Shown here in pieces: positions 1-6,036 of a stretch of DNA of 8,807 bases (positions are counted from its first letter, which is position 1; the number at the start of each line of letters is the position of its first letter). Source of the stretch: JAAYAY01 sp964429355 (GTDB taxonomy: Bacteria; Planctomycetota; Planctomycetia; Pirellulales; Thermoguttaceae); NCBI GenBank assembly GCA_964429355.1, contig CAYSCH010000391.1:1-8807 (forward strand), read 5' to 3'. The notes under the pieces were generated by a model. It had not been told where the DNA came from, ran no database searches, and was given only the letters and a program-made list of their open reading frames with translations. The translations under genes and the position numbers were made by a program.

Positions 1-133
1 GGCAGGGGACAGGGGGCAGGGGACAGGGGGCAGGGGACAGGGGGCAGGGGACAGGAGACAGGGGACAGGAGACAGGGGACAGGAGACAGGGGACAGGAGA
101 CAGGGGACAGGAGACAGGGGGCAGGAGACGGGA
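1..133. repeat. Heptamer tandem array, consensus G(A/G)CAGG(G/A), 19 units
   Basis: Nineteen consecutive 7-base units fill this stretch without interruption. They are organised as 14-base dimers in two blocks. From 1 to 49 the units alternate GGCAGGG and GACAGGG; from 50 to 119 they alternate GACAGGA and GACAGGG; the last two units (GGCAGGA, GACGGGA) are degenerate. The array begins at base 1, so its left end lies outside the window. The plus strand is almost free of T and rich in GG and GGG runs, which could form G-quadruplexes. There are no unique spacers, so this is not a CRISPR array. Heptanucleotide tandem repeats of this style are known from other bacteria, for example the STRR repeats of cyanobacteria. 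The array ends about 80 bases before the GH43 start. Confidence 0.97.
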
Positions 134-202
134 ACAGAAAACGGAGTTCTTGTCAGCCAGCGCGGTTTTTGAGCGCGGGGATGCGAGAGAAGATCTTTGC
201 CT

Positions 203-208
203 GAGGTG
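203..208 (+). promoter_or_regulatory. Ribosome binding site deciding the GH43 start
   Basis: GAGGTG lies 7 bases before the ATG at 216. The signal-peptide sequence begins right after that ATG, whereas the upstream in-frame TTG at 150 would add 22 residues with a charged, non-exported character in front of the signal peptide. This favours 216 as the start. Confidence 0.6.
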
Positions 209-215
209 CACTGGG

Positions 216-2333
216 ATGAGACGATCTGGGATCCTTCTGGGGTGTGCAAGCCTGGTCGTGGCAAGCGCCGGGGTTCTGGCGGCCGCTGCGGCGGACAGCC
301 CCGGCATTCCACCGGCCGCGATGAAGCACTGGACGGCTGACAACGGCAACGGAACCTACTCCAACCCCCTGTTCTACGAGGAGTTCGAGGACCCGGACGT
401 CATCCGCGTCGGCGACGATTACTATCTCGCGGGCACGACGATGCACATGAACCCCGCGGTGCAGTTGATGCGTTCCAAGGATCTCGTGAACTGGGAACTC
501 GCCGGCTACTGCATGGAGCGCCTGGATTTTGGCCCGGCTTTCCGGCTGGAAGGCGGAAACATCTATGGGCGAGGGATTTGGGCGCCCTCGATCCGCTACC
601 ATGAAGGCATGTTCTATGTGTTTTCGAACGTGGACGGTGCGGGGCTTCAGGTTTTCCGCTCCAGGTTGATCGAGGGACCCTGGGAGCGGAACCAGTTGCC
701 TGGACGGCACGACCTGTCGGTGCTGTTCGACGACGACGGCAAGGTCTACATCATCTCCGGGAACCACAGTCCCTATCCGATCGAAGAGCTCTCTGCCGAC
801 CTCAGGTCTTTCGTGTCTGATGCCCCGAAGCGCTATTTGAGTGCGAGGATGGGGGAAGGCCATCATCTGTACAAGATCAACGGCCGATACGTGGATGTCT
901 CTGCGATTCCGGGCGGTGCGGTGGACCAGATGGTTGCGGTCGCGGACTCAATCGACGGCCCCTGGAGGGTTACACGCATGGTAGAAGGCGAATCGCTCGG
1001 CGTGACATCGGCAGCGCCGGCGCGGGCGGGCGCGGACGACCGTGGGCTTTGGTTGCACCAGGGGGGCATCGTCGACACGCCCTCGGGCGAGTGGTGGAGC
1101 ATCATCATGTCGGACCATGGCAGCGCGGGGCGGATGGTTTCGCTGGTGCCGGTCACATGGGAGGACGGACTGCCGCTCATCGGTCTGGCGGGCAACTTGC
1201 GCAAGGCCCCCAACACCTGGATCAAGCCCGACACGGGTCACAGGCAGGAGCCGAAGCCGGCCTTCCTTCACGACGACGACTTCGAGGGGGGCAAGTTCAA
1301 TCCGCATTGGCAGTGGAACCACGTGCCCGACGACAGCAAGTGGTCGCTGAGCGAGAAGCCGGGCGTGCTGCGTCTCTATTCGCTGCCGGCCGCCGATTTC
1401 TACTCGGCCCGCAACAGCCTATGCCAGCGGCCGCCCGGTCCCGAGTCGATCATGACGGTCGAGATGGACACGTCGGGCATGGTTGCGGGAGACACGACGG
1501 GGCTGGCACTGTTGAGTTCGCCCTATGCTTGGATCGGGGTGGTGAAATCGGCCGAGGGGGCAACGCTGCAGATGGTCAGCAGCCCGAGTCGCGGCAGCCG
1601 ATTCGGGTCCCGGCGGCCCGGTCCGACGGGGTTGGGCGAGCCGGTGGTCAGCCCGACCGTCCCGGCCGAGCATCTCTGGCTGCGAGTGGAGTGCAACTTC
1701 GACAATGACCAAGCCGTTTTCAGTTGGAGCGCCGATGGCAAGGAGTTCACGCCCCTTGGCGATTTCTTCACGATGACGTTTCAGTTGACGACGTTCCAGG
1801 GCGTACGTCCCGCGTTGTTTCACTACAACACGTCGGGGCGACCGGGCGGCTATGTGGATTTCGACAACTACAGGGTCGAGGAGCCCCGTGCGCGAGGCAT
1901 CGAGCGGGAGATTCCGCTGGGCAAGACGATTGTGCTGACCAGCGGCGCCGACGGCAGCGTGGTGGCCGCCGACCTCGAAGCGTCGAGGTTGGTCAATCTG
2001 CCGGCCGGCGAGGACATCCCGTCCAGCGCGAAGTTCCAAGTCATTGACCTGGGTTTGGGACGTGTGGCATTGAAGACCGAGGATGGAGAGTATGTTTCGG
2101 TGGCCGGCCCCGAGAGGGTCGTCCTCAAGAGTCTCGGCGACGCGAAGCCGGGCGACGGGGAGTCCTTCCAGTGGATCAACCTGATGCGTGGCGACACGAT
2201 GCTGATGGAGCTGACGAATCACCGCTATCTGGAGGTGAAGCCCAACAGGGCGGGGCCAGTGACCGCCACGGCCACGGGTCCCGACCCGGCTCGCAAGGGG
2301 GGCGCGTGTTTTCGATGGAAGGTCTGTCCGTAG
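216..2333 (+). CDS. Secreted GH43-family glycosidase with C-terminal fascin-like beta-trefoil
   Basis: A 705-residue exported glycoside hydrolase, probably a beta-xylosidase or alpha-L-arabinofuranosidase type enzyme. An N-terminal signal peptide (MRRSG, hydrophobic core, then an Ala-rich cleavage zone near residue 26) is followed by a five-bladed beta-propeller GH43 domain (about 50-340). The three acidic residues expected from GH43 xylosidases are visible: D59 in FEDPD (general base), D166 in HDLSVLF (pKa modulator) and E214 in GEGHHLYK (general acid). HQGGIVDTPSGEWW and VTWEDGLP are also typical. A concanavalin-like beta-sandwich (about 353-560, opening DDDFEGGKFN) follows, as in the beta-xylosidase C-terminal domain. 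The final part is a three-repeat beta-trefoil starting at about 572, 617 and 661. The exact substrate is not decidable from sequence. It is first in an operon with the GH99-like gene 13 bases downstream. Start chosen at ATG 216 rather than TTG 150 because of the signal peptide and the GAGG. Confidence 0.93.
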   Translation: MRRSGILLGCASLVVASAGVLAAAAADSPGIPPAAMKHWTADNGNGTYSNPLFYEEFEDPDVIRVGDDYYLAGTTMHMNPAVQLMRSKDLVNWELAGYCMERLDFGPAFRLEGGNIYGRGIWAPSIRYHEGMFYVFSNVDGAGLQVFRSRLIEGPWERNQLPGRHDLSVLFDDDGKVYIISGNHSPYPIEELSADLRSFVSDAPKRYLSARMGEGHHLYKINGRYVDVSAIPGGAVDQMVAVADSIDGPWRVTRMVEGESLGVTSAAPARAGADDRGLWLHQGGIVDTPSGEWWSIIMSDHGSAGRMVSLVPVTWEDGLPLIGLAGNLRKAPNTWIKPDTGHRQEPKPAFLHDDDFEGGKFNPHWQWNHVPDDSKWSLSEKPGVLRLYSLPAADFYSARNSLCQRPPGPESIMTVEMDTSGMVAGDTTGLALLSSPYAWIGVVKSAEGATLQMVSSPSRGSRFGSRRPGPTGLGEPVVSPTVPAEHLWLRVECNFDNDQAVFSWSADGKEFTPLGDFFTMTFQLTTFQGVRPALFHYNTSGRPGGYVDFDNYRVEEPRARGIEREIPLGKTIVLTSGADGSVVAADLEASRLVNLPAGEDIPSSAKFQVIDLGLGRVALKTEDGEYVSVAGPERVVLKSLGDAKPGDGESFQWINLMRGDTMLMELTNHRYLEVKPNRAGPVTATATGPDPARKGGACFRWKVCP

Positions 2334-2346
2334 CGAGGCATCTGCC

Positions 2347-4005
2347 ATGACCAGAACAGTCATTTCCTTGTGCATGTTCCTTGGATTTGCCGCGGCGGCG
2401 GGCTTTGCGGCGGAGGGGAATCGCGGTTACGTTCCGAAGCCGGTTCCGGTGCGATCGGACCTGGATATTGCGGCTTTCTATTATCCCGGCACGGACCAGA
2501 TGGCGGAATGGGACATGGTGGAGACGACCCTTCCAAAGATCAAGCCGCTTCTGGGCTGGTATGACGAGGGGAATCCGGAAGTGATCGACTGGCAGATCAA
2601 ATGGGCAGTCGAGCACGGGATCGGCACGTTGTTTGTCGATTGGTACTGGGACCGCGGCGAGCGGCGTCTGGAGCATTGGGTGCAGGGATTCTATCAGGCA
2701 AAGTACCGCTCGTACCTGAAATGGGCCGTCATGTGGGCAAACCACAATGCACCGGGGGCGCACTCGTCGGAGGACATCGTCTCAGTCACGCGATTCTGGA
2801 TCGATCACTATTTCAGGACGCCGGAATACTACCGGATCGAGGACAAGCCGGTCGTGCTGATCTGGATGTCGGAGAACCTGGACAACGATTTCATCGTCGA
2901 AGCCGCGGCGAAAGGCGAAACGCTCGCAAAGGGGGAGGGGGCTAAACGAGCGCTGTCGCTGAGCAATCAGGTTGCCCGGGACGCGGGCCTGGAGGGGATT
3001 TACTTCATCGAAATGTTCAAACGTCCGTACACGCGGGAGAACGTGCAGAAGTCGAAGGACGAGGGGTTCCGGGAAACCACCACCTACAACTACAGCCATC
3101 TCGCCTGGTGGCGCAGCAAAGACAAGGAGACGAAGGGGACCAAGGAGCAGTTCTCGTACGAATGCGTCGAGGAGACGGTTGCGCAGAGCTGGAAGGAGCA
3201 GGCGGATGCGGGCGTGCTCCCGTTCATTCCGATCGTTCCGACGGGCTGGAATGATCAGCCGCGGTCGTTTCAGAAGGCCACCGTGATCTACGACCGGACG
3301 CCGGAGCTGTTTCGCTCGATTTGCGAGCAGGCCCGCGATTTCTGCCGCAAGCAGGGGATCAAGAGGGTCGTTCTTGCCCCGCTCAATGAATGGCAGGAGG
3401 GGAGTTATGTGGAGCCGAATGAGGAGTACGGGTTCGCCATGTACGACGCGGTCCGCGACGTCTTCTGCAAGAGGCCCGCAGAGGGCTGGCCCGCAAACGT
3501 CACGCCGAAGGAGCTTGGTCTGGGGCCTTACGATTACCCTCCGATGGTCCATCCCGCCCGAACGGCGTGGGACTTCGACGGTTCGACGGAAGGATGGTAC
3601 CGCCAGCCGTACGGCGCGGCGGTGCTCCGCGTGCGCGATGGCTGCCTGCACCTGGTCACGACGCGGGACGACCGGACTGCAATGCGCATTAAGATCGCCC
3701 CCTTTCCCGCCTCAGAATACAGCTCCTTCATCGTCCGGATGAGGGTCTGTTCTGCAGATGCCGAGGGTAGCGAGGCCACGAAACTCTATTGGGGAACAGA
3801 CCGGAGCCCGTTGGTCCAGGATCTTGTTCTGCAGGAGGACAAGACCGCCACCCTTCCTATCAAGGCGGACGGCGCGTTCCACGAATACGTGTTTTCTGTG
3901 AGAGATTCGGCAAACTGGAAAGACCAAGTCGTCGAGCTCTGGTTCGATCCGATCAACCGCAAGAACGCAGTGGTGGATATCGACTGGATGAAGTTTTCGG
4001 AGTGA
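2347..4005 (+). CDS. Secreted GH99-like (WbsX-type) glycosidase-fold protein with C-terminal beta-sandwich
   Basis: A 552-residue exported protein. Residues 1-22 form a signal peptide (MTRTV, hydrophobic core, AAAGFAA before EG). Residues about 28-385 form a TIM-barrel domain of the GH99-like/WbsX type: AAFYYPG near the start, FVDWYWDRGE, and LAPLNEWQEGSYVEP towards the end. In characterised GH99 endo-mannosidases the catalytic pair sits in an NEWHEG motif; here NEWQEG supplies E348 and E351 at matching places. That suggests a retaining hydrolase acting on mannose-type or other axial linkages, but WbsX-like relatives are mostly uncharacterised and were once labelled glycosyltransferases. Residues about 405-552, opening AWDFDGSTEGWY, look like a galactose-binding-like or CBM beta-sandwich. 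GAGG 8 bases before the ATG and a gap of only 13 bases after the GH43 stop indicate translation from the same transcript. Confidence 0.87.
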   Translation: MTRTVISLCMFLGFAAAAGFAAEGNRGYVPKPVPVRSDLDIAAFYYPGTDQMAEWDMVETTLPKIKPLLGWYDEGNPEVIDWQIKWAVEHGIGTLFVDWYWDRGERRLEHWVQGFYQAKYRSYLKWAVMWANHNAPGAHSSEDIVSVTRFWIDHYFRTPEYYRIEDKPVVLIWMSENLDNDFIVEAAAKGETLAKGEGAKRALSLSNQVARDAGLEGIYFIEMFKRPYTRENVQKSKDEGFRETTTYNYSHLAWWRSKDKETKGTKEQFSYECVEETVAQSWKEQADAGVLPFIPIVPTGWNDQPRSFQKATVIYDRTPELFRSICEQARDFCRKQGIKRVVLAPLNEWQEGSYVEPNEEYGFAMYDAVRDVFCKRPAEGWPANVTPKELGLGPYDYPPMVHPARTAWDFDGSTEGWYRQPYGAAVLRVRDGCLHLVTTRDDRTAMRIKIAPFPASEYSSFIVRMRVCSADAEGSEATKLYWGTDRSPLVQDLVLQEDKTATLPIKADGAFHEYVFSVRDSANWKDQVVELWFDPINRKNAVVDIDWMKFSE

Positions 4006-4026
4006 ACTGACCGGAATGGCGATTGC

Positions 4027-4079
4027 GGCAGTGACACACCGGATGCGGTTTTTCAGGCACTGCCAACGAGTAGGCAGTG
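4027..4079. repeat. Three-copy 7-mer with two alternative hairpins in the convergent gap
   Basis: GGCAGTG occurs at 4027-4033 and again at 4073-4079, with its exact reverse complement CACTGCC between them at 4058-4064. The middle copy can pair perfectly with the right copy (8-base loop AACGAGTA) or with the left copy (24-base loop), not both. It lies between the stop of the GH99-like gene and the stop of the convergent GH29-like gene, where a bidirectional terminator would be expected. Neither hairpin is followed by a T-run on either strand, so classic intrinsic termination is doubtful. It could also be a small intergenic palindromic repeat. The remaining gap (4006-4026 and 4080-4137) shows nothing else I can support. 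Confidence 0.6.
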
Positions 4080-4137
4080 GTACACGGGACGTGGTTTGTT
4101 TTGGGTCGAACTACTGGGTGGCGAGTTACTGGCAGGT

Positions 4138-5235
4138 TCACCTCTCGGGCCAAAGGGCCTTCGACAGTCGGACCAGTTGGGAGTGGCTGTCGTCGGGGAT
4201 GTGGCCGTTGGCGACGTCAATGGGGACGTTGATCGTGATGGCTCCGCCGATTTTCTTGATATCACGGACGAACTGGAAGAGTTCCTTATCGGTGTAGTGG
4301 CAGAACTGGTTGGGGATAGCAGGATTGAACGTCAGGTCGATGGGCAAGAGGCAGTGCCACTGGACGCCGTCGATGGTCGGCCCGTCGGGCATGTAGAACC
4401 GGGCCTCCTGGTCGCGTTTTCGCAATTTCCGGTCCGGGGTGACGATGACCTCGCAGCCGGGCACTAGAAAGTCGCGGCGGATCTGGCCGTCTTCGAGAAG
4501 GTGGATTTCGCCGGCGTGGTAATCTTCGAGCCGGCAAACGGGATTGATCGGACCACCGGTACAGAACTCGGCGCCGCTGAAGGCCACGGCCGCATCGGGG
4601 TTACCGGCCCTGGCGGCGGCCAGGTAGTCTGTCCAGTACTGGTCGGGGTGGGGGCTGCAGCTATCGAACCACCAGCCGTGATGGAGCTTGCCGAACTTGA
4701 GCGAGTATTGCCGCAGGAACTCGAGGTAGTCGTTGGTGTATTCAGGGGTGGGGCCGTTTGGATAGATCTCTGAGAAGGGGGGGCAACAGCATTGTTCCGA
4801 GGGGAAGTACAGGATCAACCGTTTGCCGAGCGGTTCGAGCCGTTGGGCGATTTCCAGGGCCAGATCGCGGCGGGGTGTACGGCCAGGCAATTTGGCGTCG
4901 AGGCAGGGATTGGGGCTGCACAAATAGCCGGTATTCTGGCCGAGGGTGAAGATCAGCCAGTCAGCGCCGGTTTGCTGGAACTGGGCAGTGAAATGATCGA
5001 TATCGAACTGATCGACAACACGATTGAGATCCGCGGTTCTGGCCTCGGGGGTATCGCCTTGCGGGGAGACGAGGTAATGGGTCATGATGCCGAAAGTGCC
5101 CCGTGGCATCCAGGCGGCTCGCGAGGACGCAGCCCCTTCGGGTTCCGCCCCAAGCACCTGCCACCCCGGGACGAGGCCCACGAGTCCGAGCAATAGAACC
5201 CAAAACGCGGTGCCGTGAAACGATCGTTGGTGCAT
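4138..5235 (-). CDS. Secreted GH29-like alpha-L-fucosidase, short and divergent
   Basis: A 365-residue exported protein that I place with the GH29 alpha-L-fucosidase fold. A signal peptide (residues 1-30: MHQRSFHG, leucine- and valine-rich core, cleavage near LGA) is followed by a single (beta/alpha)8 barrel. GIMTHY (H53) sits where GH29 enzymes carry the F-G-I-x-x-H-W fucose-binding motif. WWFDSC gives D191, matching the WFD nucleophile motif. EDYHAGE at about residues 240-246 resembles the ExY region that bears catalytic Glu in many members. It is shorter than most GH29 proteins (usually above 420 residues) and lacks their C-terminal beta-sandwich. Three consecutive cysteines (C149-C151) are unusual. 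It converges on the GH43/GH99-like operon and has its own promoter. The start at 5235 is preferred over the in-frame TTG at 5325, because the promoter lies between them and the signal peptide begins at 5235. The assignment is by motif only; a hydrolase of related fold remains possible. Confidence 0.78.
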   Translation of the reverse strand: MHQRSFHGTAFWVLLLGLVGLVPGWQVLGAEPEGAASSRAAWMPRGTFGIMTHYLVSPQGDTPEARTADLNRVVDQFDIDHFTAQFQQTGADWLIFTLGQNTGYLCSPNPCLDAKLPGRTPRRDLALEIAQRLEPLGKRLILYFPSEQCCCPPFSEIYPNGPTPEYTNDYLEFLRQYSLKFGKLHHGWWFDSCSPHPDQYWTDYLAAARAGNPDAAVAFSGAEFCTGGPINPVCRLEDYHAGEIHLLEDGQIRRDFLVPGCEVIVTPDRKLRKRDQEARFYMPDGPTIDGVQWHCLLPIDLTFNPAIPNQFCHYTDKELFQFVRDIKKIGGAITINVPIDVANGHIPDDSHSQLVRLSKALWPER

Positions 5236-5241
5236 GGCAGT

Positions 5242-5247
5242 TTCCTT
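5242..5247 (-). promoter_or_regulatory. Ribosome binding site of the GH29-like gene
   Basis: On the minus strand AAGGAA lies 6 bases before the ATG at 5235. Together with the signal peptide it fixes the start at 5235. Confidence 0.65.
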
Positions 5248-5283
5248 GGGTGGAAAGAGAGGAGCAAAGTGGTTTGCACTCAG

Positions 5284-5312
5284 TTTATAGTGGGGATCGA
5301 GGCGGGATGCAA
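5284..5312 (-). promoter_or_regulatory. Sigma70-type promoter of the GH29-like gene
   Basis: Read on the minus strand, a -35 box TTGCAT (5307-5312) is followed after exactly 17 bases by a -10 box TATAAA (5284-5289, five of six consensus matches). Transcription would start near 5277, leaving a leader of about 42 bases before the ATG at 5235 and its AAGGAA. This is the best housekeeping-type promoter in the window and agrees with independent transcription of the fucosidase gene. Confidence 0.6.
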
Positions 5313-5368
5313 CGTGCCGTGGCAAGGGGAAAGCGAGGGTGGGGCAAGCCCGCGAGGCGATCTTCTAG

Positions 5369-5422
5369 CCCGAACAGGGGGAAATGGGGGATCTTCTGGT
5401 TGCAGGGCTTCCCCTGCTCGGG
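5369..5422. repeat. Imperfect inverted repeat in the divergent intergenic region
   Basis: The left arm CCCGAACAGGGGGAA (5369-5383) is complementary to the right arm TTCCCCTGCTCGGG (5409-5422), with one mismatch (A5374 against C5417) and one bulged G (5381). The arms are 25 bases apart. GATCTTCT is also directly repeated at 5359-5366 and 5390-5397. The element lies between the GH29-like gene and the divergent 121-codon gene, so it may be an operator or a folded leader, or a small mobile palindrome. The arms are confidently complementary; the function is unknown. Confidence 0.6.
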
Positions 5423-5429
5423 ATAGACT
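5400..5429 (+). promoter_or_regulatory. Weak candidate promoter for the 121-codon gene
   Basis: TTGCAG (5400-5405) and TAGACT (5424-5429, four of six matches to TATAAT) are 18 bases apart on the plus strand, about 40 bases before the ATG at 5469. The right arm of the 5369-5422 inverted repeat fills the spacer, so a protein bound there would cover the promoter. The match is weak. Confidence 0.25.
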
Positions 5430-5468
5430 CATGCCAGGTCAGAACCTCAAACCTGGGGGATTGGTCCG

Positions 5469-5834
5469 ATGAGAATCCATCTTCAAGAGATCAGGAGTGA
5501 CGGGAAAGTACCACAGAAGTTCGTGTATTTGTCGGATGGAACACAACCGCATCCGCGAATCTACCAAGTCGATCATTACGCGGATGTTGTGTCGGACAGC
5601 AACCTGCTCGAGGCGGTTGCGGTGTCGAAGCCGAAATTCGAGGAGATTCGCAAGGCGTACAAGAAGATCCTGGCCGAGAACGGCAACCAACTCAGCAAGG
5701 AGCATCGGCGCGAGATCGAGAATCTCGCCTACGAGGAGCACTTCGTTCCGGAGCATGCAGGTATGCTCTTGTTCTATCATCCGCAGAAGAACGAACTGCG
5801 CGGCAGGGAAATCCATCCTCCCGACGTTCGCTGA
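5469..5834 (+). CDS. Unrecognised 121-residue soluble protein
   Basis: I do not recognise this family. The reading frame has G or C at most third codon positions, like its neighbours, and the peptide has a natural composition. The N-terminal 40 residues look beta-rich (MRIHLQEIRSDG, KFVYLSDG); residues about 47-90 are strongly helical and charged (KPKFEEIRKAYKKILAENG, then LSKEHRREIENLAYEEHF). The C-terminal part, GMLLFYHPQKNELRG, resembles a beta-hairpin. There is no signal peptide, membrane segment or cysteine pattern, so it is probably cytoplasmic. It is divergent from the GH29-like gene and ends six bases before a hairpin. The start is the ATG at 5469, preceded only by a weak GGGGGA about 9 bases upstream. 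An equally long open frame on the opposite strand is judged a shadow. Confidence 0.6.
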   Translation: MRIHLQEIRSDGKVPQKFVYLSDGTQPHPRIYQVDHYADVVSDSNLLEAVAVSKPKFEEIRKAYKKILAENGNQLSKEHRREIENLAYEEHFVPEHAGMLLFYHPQKNELRGREIHPPDVR

Positions 5835-5839
5835 AAAGG

Positions 5840-5858
5840 CTTTCGGGATTCCCGGAAG
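5840..5858. terminator. Hairpin after the 121-codon gene, possible bidirectional terminator
   Basis: CTTTCGGG (5840-5847) pairs with CCCGGAAG (5851-5858) over eight positions, including one T-G wobble, around the three-base loop ATT. It starts six bases after the stop of the 121-codon gene. There is no T-run on the plus strand. On the minus strand the hairpin is followed by CCTTTTC, so it could also end transcripts of the zinc-ribbon gene, whose stop lies 165 bases away. Confidence 0.4.
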
Positions 5859-5910
5859 AGATGACTCCTGTGCGTATCGAGACGAGGGCAGCCGGCCGCA
5901 CGCGATCGAG

Positions 5911-6036
5911 TTGCAGGAACGGGTGCTCTGCCCGGACGACGGGCTGTTACCAGGCGATGGCGAACTGGCAGTCAGCGTGTATCAGGATGCAGGCCGCATC
6001 GTGTGGCGGTTGGGCAAGTTGGCTCAGAAGGTATAG
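5911..6036 (+). other. Short stretch with weak coding character, unassigned
   Basis: Between the hairpin at 5858 and the zinc-ribbon gene one plus-strand frame reads LQERVLCPDDGLLPGDGELA and continues to AQKV before a stop at 6034-6036. It has mostly G or C third bases and a protein-like composition. The frame has no ATG here; the only starts are TTG 5911 and GTG 5923, with no clear Shine-Dalgarno. Upstream it stays open into the 121-codon gene, in the +1 frame relative to it. It may be a gene remnant, a short non-ATG gene, or a continuation of the upstream gene broken by a frameshift. Its last 13 bases overlap the 3' end of the zinc-ribbon gene on the other strand. Confidence 0.25.

Noticed and set aside
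1..133. CRISPR array
   Set aside because: The units are contiguous 7-mers with no unique spacers, and no cas gene is present.
150..215. TTG 150 as the GH43 start
   Set aside because: It would put 22 charged and cysteine-containing residues before a normal signal peptide that begins at ATG 216 behind GAGGTG.
5236..5325. TTG 5325 as the GH29-like start
   Set aside because: The sigma70-type promoter (5284-5312) lies inside this extension, and the ATG at 5235 has both a Shine-Dalgarno and the signal peptide.
5439..5816. Minus-strand open frame of 125 codons opposite the unknown 121-codon gene
   Set aside because: It mirrors the plus-strand gene. The plus strand has a more natural composition and third-base pattern and a hairpin after its stop. 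The choice is not certain, as neither product is recognised.
5836..6023. RNase P RNA or other structured RNA next to the zinc-ribbon gene
   Set aside because: Such RNAs can lie near this gene in other bacteria, but the conserved GAGGAAAGTCC-type core and other RNase P signatures are absent on both strands.
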